Shown piece by piece: positions 1 to 7,147 of a stretch of 64,000 nucleotides of DNA; positions within the stretch are counted from its first letter, which is position 1, and the number at the start of each line of letters is the position of its first letter. The notes beneath the pieces are model-generated. The model worked only from the letters and a program-made list of their open reading frames with translations. It did not search any database and was not told the DNA's origin. This DNA comes from UTCHB3 sp008363265. Lineage in GTDB: Bacteria > Bacteroidota > Ignavibacteria > Ignavibacteriales > Ignavibacteriaceae. The position numbers and the translations under genes are program-made. The stretch is taken from the NCBI GenBank assembly GCA_045863055.1, contig BTUW01000006.1, positions 1-64,000 on the forward strand, given 5' to 3'.

Positions 1-107
1 ATCTTGCCTCCCGCGCGGGAACGAGTGGGGTGTATATTCTCCGTGTTTCGCTGAGCAGCGGCGGGAAAAGTTATTCGAAAAGTGTTAAGGTTCAGGTGGT
101 GAAGTAG
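1..107 (+). CDS. C-terminal end of a T9SS-sorted secreted protein (partial)
   Basis: Reading frame open from base 3 to the TAG at 105-107, about 34 residues; the gene starts outside the window. The end reads GVYILRVSLSSGGKSYSKSV followed by KVQVVK. The GVYILRV strand and the lysine-rich final strand are characteristic of the type A C-terminal sorting domain that directs proteins through the type IX secretion system to the cell surface. Three complete proteins in this window end in the same way. The body and function of the protein cannot be seen. Confidence 0.75.
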   Translation, partial: LASRAGTSGVYILRVSLSSGGKSYSKSVKVQVVK

Positions 108-160
108 ATAATTCGTGTTCCGTATTCCACCCATCTTTCGTGGTGCCCCTTCCTCAGAAA

Positions 161-228
161 TTGCACCCCTACGGGGAGCGAATCAATTTATTCAATATTC
201 TACCAACATTGCACCCCTGCGGGGAGCG
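161..228. repeat. Two copies of a short GC-hairpin repeat
   Basis: A 20-base unit TTGCACCCCTACGGGGAGCG lies at 161-180 and again at 209-228 with one change (A to G). CCCC and GGGG can pair around a three-base loop, so each copy can form a small hairpin. A shortened relative (TTGCCCCTCCGGGG) occurs at 9775-9788. The copies sit between the end of a T9SS gene and the ymdB-like gene. They look like a dispersed intergenic repeat rather than a terminator, since no T-tract follows. Confidence 0.6.
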
Positions 229-267
229 TCAGTTTCCGTATATTTATAATTCAGTTTAAGGAAATTT

Positions 268-1074
268 ATGGCTTCAATCAATATCTTATTTATAGGCGAT
301 ATAGTGGGCAAACCGGGTTTTGAAATGGTGCAGACCTGGCTGCCGACGCTGCAGCAGAAATACAAGGCCGACGCGATTATTGTGAATGGTGAGAACACCA
401 ACGACGGCAAGGGGATACTTCAGAAGGAAGGGGAAGTGCTCTTCAATATAGGAGTGCGGGTTATTACAGGCGGAAACCACACCTGGGACAAACCCCAGGC
501 TCAGGAATATTTGAAAAATGAACCCCGTGTTCTCAGACCGCAGAACTACCCCAGGGGAGCACACGGAAACGGACACTATGTTTTTGAGACCTCGAAGGGA
601 AGGGTGGCCGTGCTCAACCTTCAGGGGAGGACATTCATGCCCGTTATTGATTGTCCGTTCCGCTCAGCCGAGTGGATACTGGCAAACAAGATAAAGGACA
701 CGAAGGTGGTTATAGTTGATTTCCACGCCGAGGCAACAGCCGAAAAGCAGGCCCTGGCGTACCACCTCGACGGCAAGGTATCGGCGATACTCGGCACGCA
801 CACTCATGTTCAGACCGCGGATGAGAGGATCTTCCCCAACGGAACTGCCTTTATTTCAGATGTGGGTATGACCGGACCCTACAGTTCAGTTATCGGAATG
901 AAAATAGCCCCGGCACTCAACCGGTTCCTCTATCAGACACCTCAGAAGTATGAAACCGCTCAGGATGATGTACACATGTGCGGTGTTTCGCTGAAAATAG
1001 ATACCGAGACAGGAAAAGCGCTTGAAATTGAAAGATTCACTTTCCCTGAATTTGAAAGAACCGTTGGAAGTTAA
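268..1074 (+). CDS. YmdB-family metallophosphoesterase (2',3'-cyclic nucleotide phosphodiesterase type)
   Basis: 268 residues, the usual length of the TIGR00282/YmdB family. Metal-binding motifs of this calcineurin-like fold are visible: GDIVGKPG (10-17), NGEN (40-43), GGNHTWD (68-74), DFHAEATAEK (151-160) and GTHTHVQTAD (176-185). Characterised Bacillus and Deinococcus members hydrolyse 2',3'-cyclic nucleotides and influence RNA turnover; which substrate applies here is not shown. No signal peptide, so cytoplasmic. An AAGG lies 5 bases before the ATG. The stop TAA is followed at once by the folD start, so the two are probably co-transcribed and translationally coupled. Confidence 0.9.
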   Translation: MASINILFIGDIVGKPGFEMVQTWLPTLQQKYKADAIIVNGENTNDGKGILQKEGEVLFNIGVRVITGGNHTWDKPQAQEYLKNEPRVLRPQNYPRGAHGNGHYVFETSKGRVAVLNLQGRTFMPVIDCPFRSAEWILANKIKDTKVVIVDFHAEATAEKQALAYHLDGKVSAILGTHTHVQTADERIFPNGTAFISDVGMTGPYSSVIGMKIAPALNRFLYQTPQKYETAQDDVHMCGVSLKIDTETGKALEIERFTFPEFERTVGS

Positions 1075-1953
1075 ATGAAACTTATAGATGGCAAACAGGT
1101 TGCCGCCGACATTAAAGCGGAGCTGAAAGAAGAGATCGCTGAATTGCAGGCGAGGACAGGCCGCGTGCCGGGACTCGTGGTGATAATTGTCGGCAATAAC
1201 CCCGCGAGTGAGGTTTATGTGCGGAACAAGCACAAGGCCTGCGGCGAAGCGGGGATAAACTCGATAGTTCTGAACCTGCCGGAGGAGACAACCCAGGCAG
1301 ACCTGCTTGAAAAAGTTGAGTACTACAACAACGACCCCGAGACTCACGGCATTCTTGTACAGCTGCCCCTGCCGAAGCAGATAAACGAGGATGTGATCAT
1401 CAGGGCGATCGACCCGAAGAAGGATGTCGACGGATTTCACCCGACAACTGTCGGAGAGATGGTTACGGGCAATCCGACATTTCTCCCGTGCACCCCTGCC
1501 GGTGTGGTCGAACTGCTGAAGAGGTATGATATCGATCCCGCGGGGAAGCATGTGGTTGTGGTCGGAAGGAGCAACATAGTAGGGAAGCCGGCGGCACTTC
1601 TGCTGATGCAGAAGAAGAAATTCGCGAACGCGATAGTGACGGTTTGCCACTCGGCGGCGAAGGATATCTCCGTTTTCACGAAGCAGGCCGACATACTGAT
1701 AGCCGCGATGGGCGTTCCCCGCTTCATCAGGAAAGAGATGGTGAAGGAAGGGGTGGTAGTTATTGATGTGGGGACGAACAGGATAGATGATCCAACCTCG
1801 AAGACGGGCACCAGGCTCGTGGGGGATGTCGATTTTGATGAAGTGGCGCCGCTCGCCTCGTATATCACCCCCGTGCCGGGAGGCGTGGGGCCGATGACCA
1901 TAGCGATGCTGCTGAAAAACACCGTAAAAGCATTTAAAGATTCCGGAATTTAA
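1075..1953 (+). CDS. folD: Bifunctional methylenetetrahydrofolate dehydrogenase/cyclohydrolase
   Basis: 292 residues, full length for FolD. It interconverts 5,10-methylene-, methenyl- and 10-formyl-tetrahydrofolate with NADP. The catalytic YxxxK pair is Y48/K52 within SEVYVRNKHK, followed by GILVQLPLP (Q96), PKKDVDGFHP (D119), the dinucleotide-binding VVVGRSNIVGKP (161-172) and the C-terminal PVPGGVGPMT signature. The ATG directly abuts the ymdB-like stop codon. thyA and folA, which consume and regenerate folates, lie 8 kb downstream on the same strand. Confidence 0.97.
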   Translation: MKLIDGKQVAADIKAELKEEIAELQARTGRVPGLVVIIVGNNPASEVYVRNKHKACGEAGINSIVLNLPEETTQADLLEKVEYYNNDPETHGILVQLPLPKQINEDVIIRAIDPKKDVDGFHPTTVGEMVTGNPTFLPCTPAGVVELLKRYDIDPAGKHVVVVGRSNIVGKPAALLLMQKKKFANAIVTVCHSAAKDISVFTKQADILIAAMGVPRFIRKEMVKEGVVVIDVGTNRIDDPTSKTGTRLVGDVDFDEVAPLASYITPVPGGVGPMTIAMLLKNTVKAFKDSGI

Positions 1954-1954
1954 C

Positions 1955-2830
1955 ATGGACTCAAACAGAATATCGAAGATAGTTCATCAGGCTCTGCTCG
2001 AGCGCAAACTGAGTGATTTCTACTGCACATCAGAAAGCTGCAAGGGTTGGGAGCGAAATGTTGTCACCCAGCCCCTTACGGTCAACAAGATAGTTAACGC
2101 CGGTGCCGAAAGGATCTCGGCGGGAATTGGTGTCGGACACGAGCTCGGCGACCGTGAACTGGCGGGAATGATCGACCATACCCTCCTGAAACCGGACGCC
2201 ACGATCGAGGAGATAAAAACCCTCTGCTCTGAAGCAAGGCAGTACAGCTTCGCCAGCGTCTGTGTGAACCCTTGTCATGTAAAGCTTTGCAGCGACCTTC
2301 TAAAGGGGACCAAAGTGAAGGTTTGTACAGTGATCGGTTTCCCCCTGGGCTCGAACCCCACTTCCGTTAAACGCCTCGAGGCGGAGAACGCCATTGCCGA
2401 GGGTGCACAGGAGCTCGACATGGTTATAAATGTCGGTTGGCTGAAATCGGGGTTGTACCGGGAGGTTTTTGAGGATATTCAGCAGGTTGTTATCCCCGCC
2501 AAGAACAGAAGGGTGATAGTAAAAGTGATTCTTGAAACATGCCTTCTGACCGATGAAGAGATCGTTAAGGCATGTCTGATCTGCAAGCAGGCGGGCGCGA
2601 GCTATGTGAAAACCTCGACCGGCTTCTCGAAAGGTGGCGCGACTGTTCAGGCCGTTTCCCTTATGAGGCAGGTTGTAGGCTCCTCCGTCGGCGTAAAAGC
2701 CTCGGGCGGCATCAGAACCACAGAGGATGCCCGCGCGATGGTTGAGCACGGAGCAGACAGGATAGGCGCAAGCGCCAGCGTTAAAATTGTAATGGGAGGC
2801 GGATCTGGTTCTGGAACTGGTAGTTACTAA
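1955..2830 (+). CDS. deoC: Deoxyribose-phosphate aldolase with N-terminal extension
   Basis: DeoC cleaves 2-deoxy-D-ribose-5-phosphate to glyceraldehyde-3-phosphate and acetaldehyde. The class I aldolase core starts near residue 66: D155 in QELDMVINVG, the Schiff-base lysine K219 in YVKTSTGF, and K248 in VKASGGIRT. At 291 residues it is about 65 longer than typical bacterial DeoC; the extra N-terminal helix-like segment (MDSNRISKIVHQALLERKL) resembles extensions in other long DeoC proteins. The C terminus is an odd Gly/Ser run (MGGGSGSGTGSY) whose DNA, read as GGGAGG, looks like the Shine-Dalgarno sequence of the overlapping next gene. One base separates it from folD. Confidence 0.95.
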   Translation: MDSNRISKIVHQALLERKLSDFYCTSESCKGWERNVVTQPLTVNKIVNAGAERISAGIGVGHELGDRELAGMIDHTLLKPDATIEEIKTLCSEARQYSFASVCVNPCHVKLCSDLLKGTKVKVCTVIGFPLGSNPTSVKRLEAENAIAEGAQELDMVINVGWLKSGLYREVFEDIQQVVIPAKNRRVIVKVILETCLLTDEEIVKACLICKQAGASYVKTSTGFSKGGATVQAVSLMRQVVGSSVGVKASGGIRTTEDARAMVEHGADRIGASASVKIVMGGGSGSGTGSY

Positions 2831-3026
2831 GTCGGACGACGGCTTTACTGCCGAGGTACCTTCACTTCACGGCTGTGAGACATGGGCCCACACCGAGGAT
2901 GAAGTGATGGAAAAGATCATTGAGCAGGCTGGTTTTTACCTGAAGATAAACGACCTTAAAAGGTTGAAGATCGACAAGGCACGGGGGGATTTCACAGTGA
3001 GCATCTACAAACTTATCGTAAAGTAG
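2805..3026 (+). CDS. HicB-like small protein, probable CTG start
   Basis: An open frame between the deoC tail and trmH encodes 73 residues from CTG 2805 to TAG 3024-3026. DDGFTAEVPSLHGCETWAHT followed by EDEVMEKIIEQAGFYL matches the HicB antitoxin / HicB-like fold (strand-strand-GxxAEVPxLxGC-helix). No ATG, GTG or TTG is available between the in-frame stop at 2790 and the conserved start of the fold. CTG 2805 has GGAGG (2795-2799) at a 5-base spacing, which favours it. The first ATG, at 2907, would remove the conserved strands. It overlaps deoC by 26 bases and ends one base before the trmH start. No HicA toxin gene is adjacent, so a toxin-antitoxin role is not supported. Confidence 0.65.
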   Translation: MVLELVVTKSDDGFTAEVPSLHGCETWAHTEDEVMEKIIEQAGFYLKINDLKRLKIDKARGDFTVSIYKLIVK

Positions 3027-3027
3027 T

Positions 3028-3624
3028 TTGGAAAAGAAAAGAGAAGTTACACCCACCCGCCGTGAAAAGCTGGCACGAGTTGCCGCCAACAGGCAGAACG
3101 ACCTCACACTTGTACTCGAAAACATACACGACCCCCATAATGTAAGCGCGATCCTCCGCAGTTGCGACGCGGTTGGAATAAAGGGGGTTTCGCTCCTCTA
3201 CAATATTGAAAAATTCCCCAAACTGGGCGGAAAATCGTCAGCGTCCGCTTCAAAATGGATAGAAGTGCGGAAGTTCAAGACCGTCGATGAATGCTACGCC
3301 GATCTGAGAGCGCGCGGTTTCACGATCGCGGCGAGCTACCTGGACGAGAACTCAAGATCGCTTTATGATATCGACATGACCGGGAAGATGGCCTTCGTGA
3401 TGGGAAATGAGCACCGCGGAATATCTGAGGAGGCACTGGCGAAGGCCGATTTCAGTTACTACATCCCGATGAAGGGGATGATACAGAGTCTGAACGCCTC
3501 TGTTGCCGCCGCTGTTTCTGTCTATGAAGCCTTCCGGCAAAAACTCCTCGCGGGACACTATGAGCAACCAAGATTGGTTGGGGGGGAGTTTGAGGAGCTG
3601 CTTTCTAAATGGGTGAAGAAATAA
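3028..3624 (+). CDS. trmH: TrmH-like tRNA (guanosine-2'-O-)-methyltransferase
   Basis: 198 residues, SPOUT (SpoU) family. All three knot motifs are present: NIHDPHNVSAILRSCDAVG (32-50, catalytic Arg R44), FVMGNEHRGIS (123-133) and IPMKGMIQSLNASVAAAVSV (146-165, N156). The closest recognisable family is E. coli/Thermus TrmH, which 2'-O-methylates G18 of tRNA; specificity here is inferred. The start is TTG, one base after the stop of the HicB-like gene, implying translational coupling; no ATG is near. A four-copy heptamer repeat follows the stop. Confidence 0.9.
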   Translation: MEKKREVTPTRREKLARVAANRQNDLTLVLENIHDPHNVSAILRSCDAVGIKGVSLLYNIEKFPKLGGKSSASASKWIEVRKFKTVDECYADLRARGFTIAASYLDENSRSLYDIDMTGKMAFVMGNEHRGISEEALAKADFSYYIPMKGMIQSLNASVAAAVSVYEAFRQKLLAGHYEQPRLVGGEFEELLSKWVKK

Positions 3625-3632
3625 CCTTTTTT

Positions 3633-3660
3633 AAATGTGAAATGTGAAATGTGAAATGTG
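3633..3660 (+). repeat. Tandem heptamer AAATGTG x4
   Basis: Four exact tandem copies of AAATGTG fill the gap between trmH and aroA and end 5 bases before the aroA ATG. The reverse-complement heptamer CACATTT is also present in four tandem copies at 13390-13417, next to a minus-strand gene end. This is slippage-prone sequence lying in the aroA leader. Confidence 0.85.
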
Positions 3661-3665
3661 ATTTT

Positions 3666-4952
3666 ATGAGCATAAAGACAATAAAGCCAATACAAAAAGT
3701 TAAAGGTGAACTGCAGTTTGCCGGGGATAAATCGGTATCGCACAGGGCGGTGATATTTGCCGCGATGGCGGAAGGGGAGTCGGTGATACGGAATCTCTCT
3801 TTGAGTGAGGATGTGGAGTCATCGATCCGGTGTCTGGGGGCATTGGGCGCGAAATTTGAGAGGAAGGATGACGCGCTGTTTGTGACGGGCGTTGGCTTCA
3901 AAGGATTCACTAAACCCAAATCGGAGCTTGATGCCGGCAACTCGGGCACAACCGCTCGGCTTCTGGCGGGTTTGCTGGCAGCACAAAGTTTTCAGGCAAC
4001 CATCACTGGTGACGATTCACTTAAGAAAAGACCGATGGACCGGGTTGCCGGGCCGCTGGGATCTCTCGGAGCGAATATCGTTTTGCAGGATGAAAAATTC
4101 CTTCCGATGACCGTAAAGAAGGGGAAACTGACAGCTGCTGAGATTACACTCGAGGTTGCATCAGCGCAGGTTAAAAGCGCGCTTATTCTGATGGGTCTTC
4201 ACCTCGGAAAGGGAGAACTGAAAATTACCGATCCGTTCGAGACCCGCAACCATACGGAAGAGATGCTCGGCATCGAAAGGGTGGAAGGTGCTTCGGGCAG
4301 GATTTTGACCGTTTCAAAAGCGAATTACCCCAACGCGGGTGAGTTTGATATCCCCGGCGACATTTCAAGCGCGATCTTTTTTATCGTGCTGGCACTCGTG
4401 GCGGGCGACTACCTCCGGATAAAAAACCTTCTTCTCTCACCCGAGAGGATAGCCGTGCTGGACATTCTGAAAAGAATGGGGGCGCACATCGAGATCGACC
4501 GTGAGGAGACGGGCAATTGCGGGAAGTGGGGCGACATTTTTGTGAAACGCTCCGACCTAATAAACACCGAGATCTTCCCCGAGGAGATACCATTGATAAT
4601 TGATGAGATCCCCGCGCTCGCGGTGGCAGGTCTGTTCGCCGAGGGCGGTTTCATGATCCGTGACGCGAAAGAGCTCAGGGTGAAAGAGACCGACAGGATT
4701 GCCGCGATAGTGAAGAACATGGAGTTCTGCGGCGCGGAAGTGGCCGAGTTTGAAGACGGGTTCCTCATCCACGGCAAGGATGTCGAGGATTTCGCCCTCT
4801 TCGAGAGCTATGGCGACCACAGGATCGCGATGGCATTTTCTGTGCTGGCGGCACTTCTGAACAAAGGGGGAAAAGTGAACGACTTTGGATGCGTGGCGGT
4901 ATCAAATCCGCTTTTCTATGAACAACTCGAATCGATAACCGTTAAAGGATGA
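3666..4952 (+). CDS. aroA: 3-phosphoshikimate 1-carboxyvinyltransferase (EPSP synthase)
   Basis: 428 residues from ATG 3666; a longer version from GTG 3651 would begin inside the heptamer repeat and add five non-conserved residues, so the ATG is preferred. Makes EPSP from shikimate-3-phosphate and PEP in chorismate synthesis. Substrate residues K22, S23 and R27 lie in GDKSVSHR; the PEP loop is LDAGNSGTTARLL (88-100); SAQVKSA (166-172), the RVKETDRI motif and YGDHRIAM near the C terminus are all intact. The stop overlaps the next ATG by four bases (ATGA). Confidence 0.96.
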   Translation: MSIKTIKPIQKVKGELQFAGDKSVSHRAVIFAAMAEGESVIRNLSLSEDVESSIRCLGALGAKFERKDDALFVTGVGFKGFTKPKSELDAGNSGTTARLLAGLLAAQSFQATITGDDSLKKRPMDRVAGPLGSLGANIVLQDEKFLPMTVKKGKLTAAEITLEVASAQVKSALILMGLHLGKGELKITDPFETRNHTEEMLGIERVEGASGRILTVSKANYPNAGEFDIPGDISSAIFFIVLALVAGDYLRIKNLLLSPERIAVLDILKRMGAHIEIDREETGNCGKWGDIFVKRSDLINTEIFPEEIPLIIDEIPALAVAGLFAEGGFMIRDAKELRVKETDRIAAIVKNMEFCGAEVAEFEDGFLIHGKDVEDFALFESYGDHRIAMAFSVLAALLNKGGKVNDFGCVAVSNPLFYEQLESITVKG

Positions 4953-6808
4953 TCATGAGAAATTCCCTTATACTGGCAGTTTTATTGGCAGGCGCTCTTT
5001 TCGCGCAGAATTTTGAGATCAACACTTACATGCCCCTGAACATAAAGGAAGCGGTGGCCAAGGGTTTCCGTACAACCGACGGCAAGCCCGGACCGAATTA
5101 TGTTCAGAATGAAGTGGATTACAGGATCGAAGCCGAACTGCTCCCCCTCGAAGGAAAAGTAAAAGGGAAGATCACCATTAAGTATAAGAACAATTTCCCC
5201 GTCGCGCTCGAGAAACTGGTTCTCAGGCTCTATCAGGATTCGTTCAGGAAGGGGAATGTCCGTGATTTTCAGGTTGATCCGCGCGATATCCATGACGGAA
5301 CGGTGATCTCGGATCTGGTGGTTAACGGTGTTTCCGTCGATGCCAAAGGTGACAAGGTGAACCGCGGCGGAACGCTGATGACCATAAGACTCGATCAGCC
5401 CCTTGCAACCGGTGCAATCGCCACTCTCTCGATGAACTGGGAAGCCAAACTTCCGGAGATTTCACGAGTGAGGATGGGGAAATACAGCGACTCGACCTTC
5501 TTTGTGGCTTACTGGTACCCGCAAATGTCGGTTTATGACGACCTGCAGGGGTGGGATGAGAGTTCGTACACGATGAACCATGAGTTTTACAACAATTTCG
5601 CGGATTTTGATGTGAAGATAACCGCTCCCGAGGGGTACCTCGTCTGGGCAACAGGTGAGCTTCAGAATCCAACTGAAGTATATTCAGAAAGCATTTTAAA
5701 AGGCTACGAGAAGGCCAGGGCCTCCGATGAGATCGTTAAGATAATTACAGCCGCTACGAAGAACGAACTTAAAACGCAAAAAGGGAAGAACACATTTCAC
5801 TATGTCGCGAAGTATGTCCCTGATTTCGCCTTCGCGTCAGCGGTTGACTATCTGTGGGACGCCTCCTCGATGGTTGTGGATGGTAAAACAGGAAGAAAAG
5901 CCTTCATTTCGGCAGTTTATGATGAAAATTCGAACGATTTTTACGATGTAGCCGACATTTCCCGCAAGGCGATCAAATATTTTTCGGAGGACCTCCCGGG
6001 CTGGCCTTACCCATACCCCGTGATGACCGTTTTCAACGGACAGGGCGGAATGGAGTTCCCGATGATGGTGAACGACGGTTCGACCGAGACATACGCCTCC
6101 GCGGTCGGCCTCACTTCACACGAGATCGCGCACACATATTTCCCATTCTTCATGGGGACGAACGAGGTGAAATATGCCCACATGGATGAAGGCTGGGCGG
6201 TAATGCTTCCGTTCAAATTTCAGAAAGAACTTGGAAAATACAACCCGATTCACCGTCAGTTGAAGGGGTGGGAAGAAAGGGCAGGCCGCGAGTATGAAGT
6301 GCCGCCGGTTGTCCCTTCCAACCAGTTGAGGGGACAGACCTACAGGATGACGGCCTACAACCGGCCCGCGACCGCATACCTGATGCTTCAGGACCTTATG
6401 GGCGAGGACAAGTTCCGTGAGGCGATGAGATATTATATCTCTCTCTGGAACGGAAAACACCCGATGCCGTACGATTTCTTCAACTCGATGAGCTCGTTCT
6501 ACGGCGAAGACCTTAGCTGGTTCTTTAAAGCGTGGTTCTTCAACTGGGATTATCCTGATCTGCGTCTGAAATTCGAAAGTGGTACCGAATACACCGTTGA
6601 AAACCTGGGCAGACTGCCCATACCCGTGAAGATATTTCTGGCGGAAGGCACCGACAAAAAGCTTGTTTACTATCAGCCTGCTTCCATCTGGAAGGACGGT
6701 AAAACCTCGATCAAAATTACACTTCGCACACCGGATAAAATGACCTGGTACCAGCTCGGCGATGAAAATACACCGGATGTGAACAGGATGGATAATGTGA
6801 TTAAGTAA
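4949..6808 (+). CDS. Exported M1-family zinc aminopeptidase
   Basis: 619 residues with an N-terminal signal peptide (MRNSLILAVLLAGALFAQ). It has the M1 substrate motif GQGGMEFP (365-371) and the zinc site HEIAH (391-395) with glutamate E414 after 18 residues in HMDEGWA, the canonical HEXXH-18-E spacing. It lacks the long C-terminal helical domain of PepN, as in many Bacteroidota exported M1 peptidases. Likely periplasmic removal of N-terminal residues from peptides. Starts at ATG 4949 or ATG 4955; it overlaps the aroA stop by 4 bases, so it is probably co-transcribed although unrelated in function. Confidence 0.92.
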   Translation: MIMRNSLILAVLLAGALFAQNFEINTYMPLNIKEAVAKGFRTTDGKPGPNYVQNEVDYRIEAELLPLEGKVKGKITIKYKNNFPVALEKLVLRLYQDSFRKGNVRDFQVDPRDIHDGTVISDLVVNGVSVDAKGDKVNRGGTLMTIRLDQPLATGAIATLSMNWEAKLPEISRVRMGKYSDSTFFVAYWYPQMSVYDDLQGWDESSYTMNHEFYNNFADFDVKITAPEGYLVWATGELQNPTEVYSESILKGYEKARASDEIVKIITAATKNELKTQKGKNTFHYVAKYVPDFAFASAVDYLWDASSMVVDGKTGRKAFISAVYDENSNDFYDVADISRKAIKYFSEDLPGWPYPYPVMTVFNGQGGMEFPMMVNDGSTETYASAVGLTSHEIAHTYFPFFMGTNEVKYAHMDEGWAVMLPFKFQKELGKYNPIHRQLKGWEERAGREYEVPPVVPSNQLRGQTYRMTAYNRPATAYLMLQDLMGEDKFREAMRYYISLWNGKHPMPYDFFNSMSSFYGEDLSWFFKAWFFNWDYPDLRLKFESGTEYTVENLGRLPIPVKIFLAEGTDKKLVYYQPASIWKDGKTSIKITLRTPDKMTWYQLGDENTPDVNRMDNVIK

Positions 6809-7147
6809 GGCTGAGGGCTGAGGGCTGAAGGTTGAGGGATGAAGTTGTGAGAAAAGTGTTTTGTCAGAAAAATAATTCTGTTTATTTTTCGGTTGGTTAG
6901 TGAGGTTATTCGAGGTTTTTCAGTAACGAAAGAAAAGAAGCAAAAAAAACCGTTTATTTTATAAAATTTCAATTGTTTGCGCCGGTGTGGCAGATCATGT
7001 CCGTTGGCAACCTCCCATCATACCACTTACCACTCAATATCCAAACGAGCGCTTAATCGTTCTGATCATCACCTTTAATCCCGGGTGATTGCCACTGCTG
7101 AAGTGCAGTGATCTAATACTGTTCTGCAATTTATATGTGAGCAGACA
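6809..7147. other. 339-bp intergenic region before a T9SS gene
   Basis: Begins with the degenerate repeat GGCTGAGGGCTGAGGGCTGAAGG (6809 on), then AT-rich sequence with poly-A (6943-6950). I see no open frame with coding character on either strand, no convincing terminator and no RNA gene. The last 60 bases before the ATG at 7148 presumably hold the promoter of the following gene, but no consensus could be assigned. Confidence 0.5.

Noticed and set aside
886..1956. 356-residue open frame on the minus strand across folD
   Set aside because: It lies fully antisense to folD, whose motifs are all intact; composition is Arg/His-rich as expected for a shadow frame and no domain is recognisable.
2805..3624. 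Possible HicAB toxin-antitoxin system
   Set aside because: Only the HicB-like protein is present; the neighbour is a clear TrmH methyltransferase, not HicA.
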